64,000 bases of DNA from Yersinia kristensenii (lineage in GTDB: Bacteria > Pseudomonadota > Gammaproteobacteria > Enterobacterales > Enterobacteriaceae), in NCBI RefSeq assembly GCF_900460525.1, contig NZ_UHIY01000001.1, positions 3,844,001 to 3,908,000 of the forward strand. Direction: 5' to 3'. The notes beneath the pieces are model-generated. The model saw only the letters and a list, made by a program, of their open reading frames with translations, did not search any database and was not told the origin of the DNA. Position 1 is the first letter of the stretch. Each line of letters opens with the position of its first letter. Shown here in pieces: positions 54,001 through 62,653 of the stretch. Made by a program: the position numbers and the translations under genes.

Positions 54001-54096
54001 TTAACTAATTATCCACGCAGCAATCATTAACGAAATAGTCGTAAGAACAATAACAACAATACTAATTAAACGAAGAGCAATATTCATCAACTTCAT
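54001..54096 (-). CDS. 31-residue hydrophobic peptide
   Basis: Minus-strand ATG 54096 reads MKLMNIALRLISIVVIVLTT then ISLMIAAWIIS: one membrane helix, no charged tail. SD weak (AGTGG). It opposes the early genes; resembles small membrane toxins by size only. Confidence 0.3.
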   Translation of the reverse strand: MKLMNIALRLISIVVIVLTTISLMIAAWIIS

Positions 54097-54304
54097 ATTC
54101 TAACCACTAAATATATAACAAACGCAACTTTATCAATTTTAAATATATTAAGGATATTACATCATGTTCAAGCCCCGCGATTAATTCAGCTTTTACCATA
54201 AAAAATATCAAATTCTCAACAGTGAAATACATGATCTCTAGCAAACATTTGGCTTTAAAAGTATGAGCACGCGTAGCTAAGGCCGTAAGTCGGAGACTTC
54301 CATC
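54097..54304. other. AT-rich stretch before ERF operon
   Basis: No gene called. The minus-strand frame 54107-54355 is antisense to the gene at 54305 and not supported. Confidence 0.3.
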
Positions 54305-54475
54305 ATGAGTATTGGAAGAACAGTAAAAGAAAGCATTGAAAACCGAAAAGAACACATTCTGGATGCCTTGTATTACCGCAGAAAGGGACTAAGAAAAGCA
54401 AAACAGTCGTGCTTGAGTCTGGCGAAGCTGGAGCGATTAAACCAGCGCTATTTCTTGGGTGAACAACCATTTTAG
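54305..54475 (+). CDS. Small basic early protein
   Basis: 56 residues, MSIGRTVKESIENRKEHILD, ALYYRRKGLRKAKQ. Highly basic; ends 8 bases before the ERF gene with GGGGGA between, so co-transcribed. May be a recombination accessory protein. Confidence 0.55.
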   Translation: MSIGRTVKESIENRKEHILDALYYRRKGLRKAKQSCLSLAKLERLNQRYFLGEQPF

Positions 54476-54483
54476 GGGGAACT

Positions 54484-55107
54484 ATGCAAACTAAAGCGGT
54501 TTACAAAGCAATTGCTGCTGTAGCAAAAGATTTATCAGAAAGCGGTATCGCAAAGAACAGTCGGAATGCTCAGCAAGGATTTCAATTTAGAGGTATAGAT
54601 GCGGTTTACAACGCCCTGTCCCCTGCACTGGTTCGCAATAGATTGGTGATCCTTCCGCGTATTGTTGAGCGAACAGTTTCAGAACGAACAACATTAAAGG
54701 GCGCATCACTTTTTTACGTTGTTGTTAAAGCTGAGTTTGATTTTGTCGCAACGGAAGACGGTAGCACTCATACAGTAACAACATTTGGCGAGGCTATGGA
54801 CTCAGGGGACAAGGCAACAAACAAAGCTATGTCGATAGCCTATAAATACGCAGCGTTTCAGACATTCTGTATTCCAACGGAGGAAACCGCAGCAGACCCT
54901 GACGCAGAAACACACCACCCAGCACCAAGAACTTGCGACGAGATACTGGCCGATTTCACCGCTCAGGCTGCTGACTGCCAAAACGTTAGTGAATTGCAGT
55001 CCATCTATAAAGCAGCGTGGAATGCTATGGCATCGTCAGCAGAACACCAACAGAAATGTATCGATGTATACAAGCTCCGTGCTTCTGAATTGAAAAAAGT
55101 GGCATGA
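54484..55107 (+). CDS. ERF single-strand annealing protein
   Basis: 207 residues. ERF core GFQFRGIDAVYNALSPALVR, VVVKAEFDFVA, TFGEAMDSGDKATNKAMSIA, YKYAAFQTFCIPT. Anneals DNA for phage recombination and circularisation. GGGGGA SD. Confidence 0.92.
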   Translation: MQTKAVYKAIAAVAKDLSESGIAKNSRNAQQGFQFRGIDAVYNALSPALVRNRLVILPRIVERTVSERTTLKGASLFYVVVKAEFDFVATEDGSTHTVTTFGEAMDSGDKATNKAMSIAYKYAAFQTFCIPTEETAADPDAETHHPAPRTCDEILADFTAQAADCQNVSELQSIYKAAWNAMASSAEHQQKCIDVYKLRASELKKVA

Positions 55108-55129
55108 CCCCGACAAAGGCAAAGTGACA

Positions 55130-55432
55130 ATGACCGAAAGAGAACGAATACTTAAGGAAATTGCTCTTGATGCTTTGAAGGCTTTTGACTGCGCCAAACG
55201 AGGCCAATCGCACCCCAGAATATATAAACACGGATATGTTTATGCTGGGATGCTGCGCAGAATCAATACCATTGCATCAATGAATCCGCCCCTACCTAAA
55301 TGGATGACTGAGGAAAGAGAATCATCCCGCAGGAAAGCAATATCTGCCTATTTCGCATCACTGCCCGAAAGTAACAGGCAATCATACATCCGCACCAGCA
55401 ATACTTCTGGTCGCGGTGGGTTTGGCGACTAA
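55130..55432 (+). CDS. Hypothetical early protein
   Basis: 100 residues from ATG 55130 (GTG at 55124 also possible). ERERILKEIALDALKAFDCA, KHGYVYAGMLRRINTIAS. Function unknown; between erf and xis. Confidence 0.58.
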   Translation: MTERERILKEIALDALKAFDCAKRGQSHPRIYKHGYVYAGMLRRINTIASMNPPLPKWMTEERESSRRKAISAYFASLPESNRQSYIRTSNTSGRGGFGD

Positions 55433-55503
55433 TCTTTTACACTCGATTCCCCCACAATCAATATCTAAGCAATAGCATATTAAGTTAATTAAGGATTTTT
55501 TTG

Positions 55504-55773
55504 ATGAAATCTATATCACTAACTGAATGGGCAGACTTGCATTACTCTGCCCCACCACCGCTCACTACCCTAAGACGTTGGGCCAGAAATGGGAATATTT
55601 ATCCCCCTCCAGAAATTCATGGCAGGCAATATCAAGTCTCCCCTGATGCAATCTATATCAAACCCAACAAATTCAGCAAAACAGCCCCCACTCGACCAGC
55701 GACCAAGATAAAAACCAAACCTTGCCCGTTAGTGGAGAAAATAATCGATGAAGAAAAGGCCGGCAAAATATGA
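55504..55773 (+). CDS. Excisionase (Xis-like)
   Basis: 89 residues from ATG 55504. SLTEWADLHYSAPPPLTTLR, RWARNGNIYPPPEIHGRQYQ is a winged-helix excisionase. Overlaps integrase by 26 bases. Directs excision from sdsR. Confidence 0.85.
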   Translation: MKSISLTEWADLHYSAPPPLTTLRRWARNGNIYPPPEIHGRQYQVSPDAIYIKPNKFSKTAPTRPATKIKTKPCPLVEKIIDEEKAGKI

Positions 55774-56830
55774 TGCCAACCTGCCGCGCAACCTAACCTA
55801 CCGAAAATCACGGAAATCGTTCTACTGGCGCAATCCTCTAAACGGGAAAGAGATAGCATTAGGCCAAATATCCCGGAGAGATGCGATTGCTCAAGCTATA
55901 GAGGCAAATCATTATATTGAGAAAAATTACTCGCCAATTGCTCTACTGGAACAGCTCAAAGGCGTCCATGAATACACCATGGATAACTGGTTAGAGCGAT
56001 ATGAAATTATCCTGCAACGTAGAAAACTAGCCGCCAACACTTACAAGGTGCGGGCAGGTCATATCAATACGATCAGAGATAAATTCGCCGATAAAGTTCT
56101 TAGTAAAATCACAACACTTGATATTGCTGAATTTCTGGAGTCATGGGTTGAGCAAGGAAAGGCAGCAATGGCAGGTACATTACGCTCTGTTCTCTCTGAT
56201 GTCTTTCGTGAAGCTATCGTTGCCGGACGAATAGAAGTCAATCCGGTAACGCCAACAAGAGCGCCTAAAATTACCGTCATGAGAGAACGTCTTGAATACG
56301 AGCAATATATTGCTATCCGCAATGCTGCCGAACAGCAACCTGCGTGGTTTGCATTATCGATGGATTTAGCACTCGTCACCGGCCAACGCCGTGAAGATGT
56401 GGTGAAAATGAAGTTTATCGATGTACGTGATAACCGACTATACATAGAGCAAACTAAAACAGGGGCAATGATCGCTATTCCACTGACTCTGACGCTGAAA
56501 TCTGTCGGTTTAAGCCTTTCAAACATTATTGACCGCTGCCGACAAGTAAGCCGAACAGATTTTCTCATCAGTTCTGGTATTAGAAAAAACAGTCCTGACG
56601 GCTCTATTCATCCCGATGGATTGACCAAGGGGTTTGTCAAAGCGAGGCGATATTCTGGATTATCTTTCTCCCACTCTCCGCCATCATTTCATGAGATACG
56701 AAGCCTGTCGGGACGTTTGTATGAAAAAGAATATGGGAAAGAATTTACGCGAAAGTTGCTGGGACATAAATCAGAAAAAATGACCGATAAATACCTTGAT
56801 ACACGGGGCAAAGAATACGTGATGCTATAA
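55748..56830 (+). CDS. int: Tyrosine recombinase integrase
   Basis: 360 residues of the lambda-Int type. Arm-binding N-terminus (PRNLTYRKSRKSFYWRNPLN), SAM-like domain (about 75-165), catalytic residues Arg214 (TGQRRED), Lys237, His315 and Arg318 (SFHEIR), His340 (LLGHKS), Tyr349 (DKYLDTRG). 120 bp from attR. Two 3' fragments of related genes lie at 2652 and 5925. Confidence 0.95.
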   Translation: MKKRPAKYDANLPRNLTYRKSRKSFYWRNPLNGKEIALGQISRRDAIAQAIEANHYIEKNYSPIALLEQLKGVHEYTMDNWLERYEIILQRRKLAANTYKVRAGHINTIRDKFADKVLSKITTLDIAEFLESWVEQGKAAMAGTLRSVLSDVFREAIVAGRIEVNPVTPTRAPKITVMRERLEYEQYIAIRNAAEQQPAWFALSMDLALVTGQRREDVVKMKFIDVRDNRLYIEQTKTGAMIAIPLTLTLKSVGLSLSNIIDRCRQVSRTDFLISSGIRKNSPDGSIHPDGLTKGFVKARRYSGLSFSHSPPSFHEIRSLSGRLYEKEYGKEFTRKLLGHKSEKMTDKYLDTRGKEYVML

Positions 56831-56949
56831 CATTTCCCCCGTTTTTAAGACGGGGCTATCCCCTCGCCAAAAAGACCGAATATGAAATTTCGGACAAATT
56901 TCGGACATTTTCGGACATCGTCCACTTAAGTAATTGATTTAAAATGAAA
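56831..56949. other. attP-arm region between int and attR
   Basis: Contains a CCCCGT/ACGGGG hairpin right after the int stop, then three TTTCGGACA-type repeats (56890-56918), probable arm-type sites for Int/Xis. Its first half is duplicated at 2728-2797. Confidence 0.55.
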
Positions 56950-56976
56950 TTAAAAAAAGACCGAATACGATTCCTA
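56950..56976. other. attR, inside sdsR terminator
   Basis: 27 bases identical to attL. Covers the sdsR 3' poly-U and the descending stem of its terminator, so the sRNA stays intact after insertion. Confidence 0.85.
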
Positions 56977-57055
56977 TATTCGGTCTAGGGAAATGGCTCT
57001 TGGGAGAGAGCCGTGCGCTAAAAGTTGGCATTAACGTAGGCTTGTTCAGCCGTAC
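56952..57055 (-). ncRNA. sdsR: SdsR (RyeB) small RNA
   Basis: 104 nt, same length as E. coli SdsR. TTAATGCCAACTTTTAGCGC, ACGGCTCTCTCCCAAGAGCC, ATTTCCCT and the terminator GACCGAATA..TATTCGGTC with T7 are nearly identical to E. coli as remembered; 5' end differs. Hfq-dependent, RpoS-controlled regulator of porins and other mRNAs. Lies next to yebY as in E. coli, supporting orthology. Confidence 0.93.
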
Positions 57056-57061
57056 TCTCTA

Positions 57062-57068
57062 AGAATAG
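57062..57068 (-). promoter_or_regulatory. sdsR -10 element
   Basis: Minus-strand CTATTCT, 6 bases before the inferred start at 57055; close to the RpoS-preferred CTATACT. Confidence 0.6.
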
Positions 57069-57217
57069 TCGAGTACATGTGTTTCGCCAACTTAGCAACA
57101 GAATTAATCAATCACGGTTGCAAACTATTTGGGATAGTAAAAATCAGCTCATAAACTGAACAAGGTAATTGTCTGTTAGATAGAGACAAATATCTGTGTC
57201 CACCAAAATTTTCGAGT

Positions 57218-57559
57218 TTACTTTTGACATAAAGTCGTGGCACGCTGCAGGAAAGGTTCCAAACTCATCTTTTGGCCCGGCTTCTCACTGTCATCCAATA
57301 ATAAAATATCTAACGGCTTTGCCAGGACATGCCCCGCTTTCATCTGTTCATTCGCAACATCATTGAGTGGATATTGGGCTAATGTACTTGGGTTTATCAC
57401 AAATAAAGCCCCGCCAGAGCGGCACTCTAACATCACCTCTTCTCGATTAAATGCCCATTGTTTGCCAAACTCAAACTTACTGACGGTCACTATCTTCCCG
57501 GCAGCAATAGCGTTTACCGATAACATCAGTAATGATAATGTCAGCACAAAACCCTTCAT
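57218..57559 (-). CDS. yebY: YebY-like periplasmic protein
   Basis: 113 residues with a signal peptide ([20 protein letters not shown]). DUF2511: [38 protein letters not shown]. Last gene of the yobA-yebZ-yebY copper-related operon. Two Cys (CR and CQK) may form a disulfide. Confidence 0.88.
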   Translation of the reverse strand: MKGFVLTLSLLMLSVNAIAAGKIVTVSKFEFGKQWAFNREEVMLECRSGGALFVINPSTLAQYPLNDVANEQMKAGHVLAKPLDILLLDDSEKPGQKMSLEPFLQRATTLCQK

Positions 57560-57655
57560 TTAAATTATCCTCAATTAACTGATTGCCTTGATTTTCGCGT
57601 ATACCGTGACGTCGATGCAAGCTTACAGGCACTATGTGCCAGGTATTATTTCACA

Positions 57656-58540
57656 CTATACTGGCGCTATCGTCGCAAAAATACTCACCAAAAAGAGTAC
57701 CGCCGCACCAACAATAATTTCTGCGCAGCTATTTACAACCAACCAATAATGAGCTTTTTTCGGCAATTTCCGAAGCATAGGAACAATCAGGTAGCGGTTG
57801 ATCACAGCAATGACAATCATCAACAGTACCAATATTACTTTACTGAGTAATAGCATCTGATAGACAGATGTCAGCGTTAAAGAAGTCTCACGCAGTATAA
57901 TAATGCTATTAATAATTCCGGTGGCCAATACCAGTGCGACTGCCAAATGGCCCCAACTTGAAAACCTAATTAACGTAGTGATAGCTTCGCGTTTAGCATC
58001 ACCATGGCGGGTATATGCAAGGCAAACCAGTAATGCGGGCAAGCATCCTATCCAATAACCTGCACTGAGCAGATGTATCACTTGATTGATCTGATGAATC
58101 CATCCCAGTACACCCTCGTGCATCGCCGCGTGACCGATAAAGGCCAGGCTTGCTAATAACAACGTTGAACAGCCCACCACTAGCCGATAGTAAACACGGG
58201 TTGGGCTGAGCAAAACTATCCACATGCTCAAGATGGATAAACCGAGATGCCATTGCCATATCTGACCAAAACGGGTGCCTAATACCGCCCACCATACATT
58301 TAGTTTATAGGTATCAGCCCAACCATCGCCCATCAAGCCGGCCTGGATAGCCAGAAGCCCGATAGCGGAGGCTAACCCCAAGAATGTACTGAAAATAAGG
58401 AGAGGTGATAAGCGTTTTTTGAGTGTTGAAGAGAAACGGTCCGGTGCTAATAAGGCGGTGAAAACACTGATGCCAAACATCAACATCACCGCCAAAAAAT
58501 GCAGAAAGCGACACAGAACGAATAGAGTCGCCAGAGACAT
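57656..58540 (-). CDS. yebZ: CopD-family copper homeostasis membrane protein YebZ
   Basis: 294 residues with about eight membrane helices; CopD-like motifs RFLHFLAVMLMFGISVFTAL and conserved His in WQWHLGLSI, GHAAMHEG and IHQINQVIHL. Thought to import copper with YobA. Starts 1 base after the yobA stop. Confidence 0.9.
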   Translation of the reverse strand: MSLATLFVLCRFLHFLAVMLMFGISVFTALLAPDRFSSTLKKRLSPLLIFSTFLGLASAIGLLAIQAGLMGDGWADTYKLNVWWAVLGTRFGQIWQWHLGLSILSMWIVLLSPTRVYYRLVVGCSTLLLASLAFIGHAAMHEGVLGWIHQINQVIHLLSAGYWIGCLPALLVCLAYTRHGDAKREAITTLIRFSSWGHLAVALVLATGIINSIIILRETSLTLTSVYQMLLLSKVILVLLMIVIAVINRYLIVPMLRKLPKKAHYWLVVNSCAEIIVGAAVLFLVSIFATIAPV

Positions 58541-58541
58541 A

Positions 58542-58928
58542 TTATTTCACTGTGAAGCTGTAAGTGCCTTTGGTTTTATGACCATCAACAGACACTACAT
58601 GCCATGAAACATCGTATTTCCCAGCTTTCAATGCACTATCGATCGGCAAGATTAATTGTGTGTTATTAACTGGATCCAATTTAAGCTCGCCGGTTTTGAC
58701 AATATTATTGTCTGGGCCAGTCACTTTCACACCACTGAAATTCAATTCAATCCCTTCAGAAAAGCCAAGTGTTACGGCCTCTGGCGCTGAACCGATGGTC
58801 GCATCAGCAGCAGGAGATTCAAGTTTCAGGTGGGCGTGAGCCAAGGCTTGTTGGCTGGATAGCCCAACAAATAACACAATAAGTGCCGAAAGCATGCGGC
58901 AAGAAGAACGTACTTTGCGAATAAACAT
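58542..58928 (-). CDS. yobA: CopC-family periplasmic protein YobA
   Basis: 128 residues. Signal peptide ends QALA-HAHLKLESPAAD, giving the N-terminal His copper ligand of CopC proteins; WHVVSVDGHKTKGTYSFTV is the C-terminal CopC motif with the second His. Confidence 0.92.
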   Translation of the reverse strand: MFIRKVRSSCRMLSALIVLFVGLSSQQALAHAHLKLESPAADATIGSAPEAVTLGFSEGIELNFSGVKVTGPDNNIVKTGELKLDPVNNTQLILPIDSALKAGKYDVSWHVVSVDGHKTKGTYSFTVK

Positions 58929-59252
58929 AATATCCCTTAATCGATGGGGAGAAGAATCTGTCTGCTACCAACCATATCCTATATTGGCAGCGCGAACCCC
59001 TATCACTTCCAGTCAATTGCACTACCTGTGAGGTAGGGCACAAAATAAAACGCCAAATTATGAGTGGCGCTTGAAATATAACCAATAGTTGAGCAGCAAT
59101 TAAGCTCAGTTAGCGCTTTTAGCTTGGTAGAAAATGATAACGATTTCAATATAACAAGTCGAGAAACCATAGCTAAACAACATGTTGTTAGCACGAAACA
59201 ATAAAATTAAGGCGAAAAAAGGCAGACGAGTATGGCAAAAGAAACAATAAAA
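58929..59252. other. Intergenic region upstream of yobA
   Basis: No gene seen in about 320 bases. Minus-strand frames here (58819-59194) lack protein features. Should hold the yobA promoter; no copper-box called. Confidence 0.4.
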
Positions 59253-59297
59253 AAACCGCAATTTCTATTTCCACTAAGAGTGAATAGAAACTGCGGC
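59253..59297 (-). terminator. Terminator of ftnA
   Basis: On the minus strand CCGCAGTTTCTATT .. AATAGAAATTGCGG followed by seven T. Confidence 0.85.
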
Positions 59298-59320
59298 GAG
59301 TTCAAATCAAGCCAAAAAAA

Positions 59321-59830
59321 TTAAGCCTGAACGTGGTTCTGTGCTGCCATGGTTTTCAGATCTTTATCGACAAAGAACAATGAACTACCGCTGTTACCCA
59401 CCAGTGCCAATTTGTCCAGAATAGATTTGAACAGTTTTTCTTCTTCATGCTGTTCAGACACATACCATTGCAGGAAATTGAATGTAGAGTAATCGTGAGT
59501 GGTCATTGCAACATGGGCTAGCTCATTAATTTGAGTTGTAATAAGTTGCTCATGCTCATAAGTCAGTTTGAAGACATCAGCCAATGATGCGAAATCTGTC
59601 GGCGGCGCACTGATTGTACCCAATACCGGCATAGCGCCCGTTCCGCTCAAGTATTCAAATAAACGCTGCATATGTTGCATCTCTTCTTGAGAATGCTCTT
59701 TTAAAAATGCTGCCGCGCCTTCAAAGCCTTTATCACTGCACCAGGCACTCATCTGCAGATAAAGATTGGCAGAGTAAAATTCCAGATTCAGCTGTTCATT
59801 AAGCTTCTGAGCCATTTCTGTTTTCAACAT
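59321..59830 (-). CDS. ftnA: Ferritin FtnA
   Basis: 169 residues. Ferroxidase residues Glu17, Glu50, His53 ([10 protein letters not shown]), Glu94 (YEHEQL) and Gln127-type region (YVSEQHEEE). 24-mer iron store in the cytoplasm. Ends in the family-typical helix with [12 protein letters not shown]. Confidence 0.94.
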   Translation of the reverse strand: MLKTEMAQKLNEQLNLEFYSANLYLQMSAWCSDKGFEGAAAFLKEHSQEEMQHMQRLFEYLSGTGAMPVLGTISAPPTDFASLADVFKLTYEHEQLITTQINELAHVAMTTHDYSTFNFLQWYVSEQHEEEKLFKSILDKLALVGNSGSSLFFVDKDLKTMAAQNHVQA

Positions 59831-60004
59831 AATAATTCCCTAATTTTTATAATGCAGGTAAGCAACGATTAACTTGGCGTATTATGCCAAGTTAAAAACA
59901 AAATAAGAACACCCTATTCACATTAATATTTAATAAAAACATTAAATAATTTAACTTGTTGATTATAATCGGTATTTTTAAAATAAAATATGGTATTAAT
60001 TATT

Positions 60005-60054
60005 ATAAGAATCATTCACATTAACACCAGAATACTAAAAAGAATGATTCTTAT
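60005..60054. promoter_or_regulatory. Perfect 13-nt inverted repeat, possible iron-responsive sites
   Basis: ATAAGAATCATTC (60005-60017) and GAATGATTCTTAT (60042-60054), 24 bases apart, in AT-rich DNA between ftnA and holE. Each arm resembles half a Fur box (AATCATT / AATGATT). A structured RNA is an alternative. Confidence 0.4.
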
Positions 60055-60222
60055 TTGAGATTTATTTCAATAAATAATAACCTTATGACTTTGAGGTCAT
60101 ATTATCTCACTGCTAAAACACTTAATTAGACATTATTCGTTCACATTAGCCCCTTGCCAATATCTGCCAGCTGCATTACCTTTTGCGCAATACTCGCCGA
60201 CACGCCATGAAGGAGAAAAAAA

Positions 60223-60456
60223 ATGGGATATAATCTGGCTGAGCTTTCTGATGAAGAAACAGCAAAAATGAATGTCGATCTGGCCGCTTCTGGGGTGGCA
60301 TTTAAAGAGCGCTACAATATGCCGGTGATCCCTGAAATGGTTGCTCGAGAACAGCCGGATGAGTTACGTGAATACTTTTTACAGCGGCTAGCACACTACC
60401 GTAGTGAATCAAATAAATTCTCTCGCTTGCCGTATGAGCCAAAAATGAAGTCCTGA
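60223..60456 (+). CDS. holE: DNA polymerase III theta subunit
   Basis: 77 residues. [20 protein letters not shown] and [11 protein letters not shown] match E. coli HolE. Stabilises the epsilon proofreading subunit. SD AAGGAG. Terminator follows. Confidence 0.93.
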   Translation: MGYNLAELSDEETAKMNVDLAASGVAFKERYNMPVIPEMVAREQPDELREYFLQRLAHYRSESNKFSRLPYEPKMKS

Positions 60457-60463
60457 GTAAGAG

Positions 60464-60490
60464 ACTCCCGCACAAGGTTCTGCGGGAGTT
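60464..60490. terminator. Bidirectional terminator between holE and pip
   Basis: ACTCCCGCA-CAAGGTTC-TGCGGGAGT with short T/A runs; the two genes converge here. Confidence 0.75.
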
Positions 60491-60505
60491 TAGCGGTGAG
60501 AATCG

Positions 60506-61782
<1,277 letters not shown>

Positions 61783-61896
61783 ATGAGTAAGGGAATGGAC
61801 AGCAAAAAGAACGCGAAGAAAAAACCACTAAAAACGCCAGCTGAGAAAAAGGCTGAGAAACGCGCTAAAAAGTCATCTTCCACTAGCGCAGAATAA
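61783..61896 (+). CDS. Small highly basic protein
   Basis: 37 residues from ATG 61783 (GAGAGG upstream): MSKGMDSKKNAKKKPLKTPA.., almost half Lys/Arg/Ala, ending TSAE. Looks like a conserved enterobacterial small basic protein of unknown role. Followed by a strong terminator. Confidence 0.7.
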   Translation: MSKGMDSKKNAKKKPLKTPAEKKAEKRAKKSSSTSAE

Positions 61897-61918
61897 CGGA
61901 TTTTTCGTCTCGTCAGTC

Positions 61919-61945
61919 AACCCGCCACGATAGGCGGGTTTTTTG
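61919..61945 (+). terminator. Terminator after small basic gene
   Basis: AACCCGCC-ACGATA-GGCGGGTT followed by TTTTTG. Confidence 0.9.
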
Positions 61946-61980
61946 TTGCTAATATTCAAGCATTGCGGGGGAGAATAAAT

Positions 61981-62640
61981 ATGTGTTTTCGTGTCATCGA
62001 TACTGAAACTTGCGGCTTTGAGGGCGGTATTGTTGAAATCGCATCTGTTGATGTCGTTAATGGGGTCGTAATCAACCCTATGAGTGACCTGGTTAGCCCA
62101 GATAGACCAATCAGTCTCGATGCCATGATAATTCACCATATCACGGAAGAAATGGTGGAAGGTAAACCACGAATTGCCGTTGCGGTTAGAAAATATCAAG
62201 GGAGCCCTTATTACGTCGCTCATAATGCCCCCTTTGACCGCGGTGTGTTGCCGGAAATGGGTGGCCAATGGATTTGCACGTTAAAGCTTGCTCGTATGCT
62301 CTACCCTGATATTAAACACAGTAATCAATATCTGCGTTACGCTTTGCGCCTGAATGTTTCAGTGCCAGATAATCTTTATCCACATCGAGCTTTGTATGAT
62401 TGTTATGTCACCGCCGCGCTGTTGCAGCGCATCATGCGAGACTCAGGATGGAATGCTGAGCAAATGGTGGAAGTAACGCAACAACCGCTGTTATTACAAA
62501 CATTTAAGTTCGGGAAATATCGTGGAAAAAGTATTGAACAGATAGCCCGGCAAGATCCGGACTACCTGCGCTGGATGCTGACCTCAATTGCAGACCTTAC
62601 ACCCGATATGCGCCATACCCTGACACATTATCTGGCGTAA
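61981..62640 (+). CDS. exoX: Exodeoxyribonuclease X
   Basis: 219 residues from ATG 61981 (GGGGGAG upstream). DEDDh exonuclease: FRVIDTETCGFEGGIVEIAS (Exo I), NAPFDRGVLPEM (Exo II), HRALYDCYVTAALL (Exo III). C-terminal FKFGKYRGKSIEQIARQDPD. 3'-5' ssDNA exonuclease in repair. Confidence 0.92.
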   Translation: MCFRVIDTETCGFEGGIVEIASVDVVNGVVINPMSDLVSPDRPISLDAMIIHHITEEMVEGKPRIAVAVRKYQGSPYYVAHNAPFDRGVLPEMGGQWICTLKLARMLYPDIKHSNQYLRYALRLNVSVPDNLYPHRALYDCYVTAALLQRIMRDSGWNAEQMVEVTQQPLLLQTFKFGKYRGKSIEQIARQDPDYLRWMLTSIADLTPDMRHTLTHYLA

Positions 62641-62653
62641 CCGATTTTGTGAA

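Larger units (their letters stand above)
6210..56976. mobile_element. Complete-looking temperate phage prophage inserted at sdsR
   Basis: About 50.8 kb between 27-bp direct repeats. It contains all modules of a contractile-tail phage: terminase, portal, capsid, sheath, tube, tape measure, baseplate, fibres, lysis genes, lambdoid replication/control genes, CI repressor, excisionase and integrase next to attR. Two tail genes show apparent homopolymer frameshifts (19026-19033 and 19453-19459), so infectivity is uncertain. Confidence 0.9.

Noticed and set aside
54107..54355. Minus-strand frame of 82 codons
   Set aside because: Antisense to the small basic gene at 54305, which has better start and spacing to erf.
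56838..56857. CCCCGT/ACGGGG hairpin after int as a terminator
   Set aside because: No T-run follows; cannot be distinguished from a structural part of attP.
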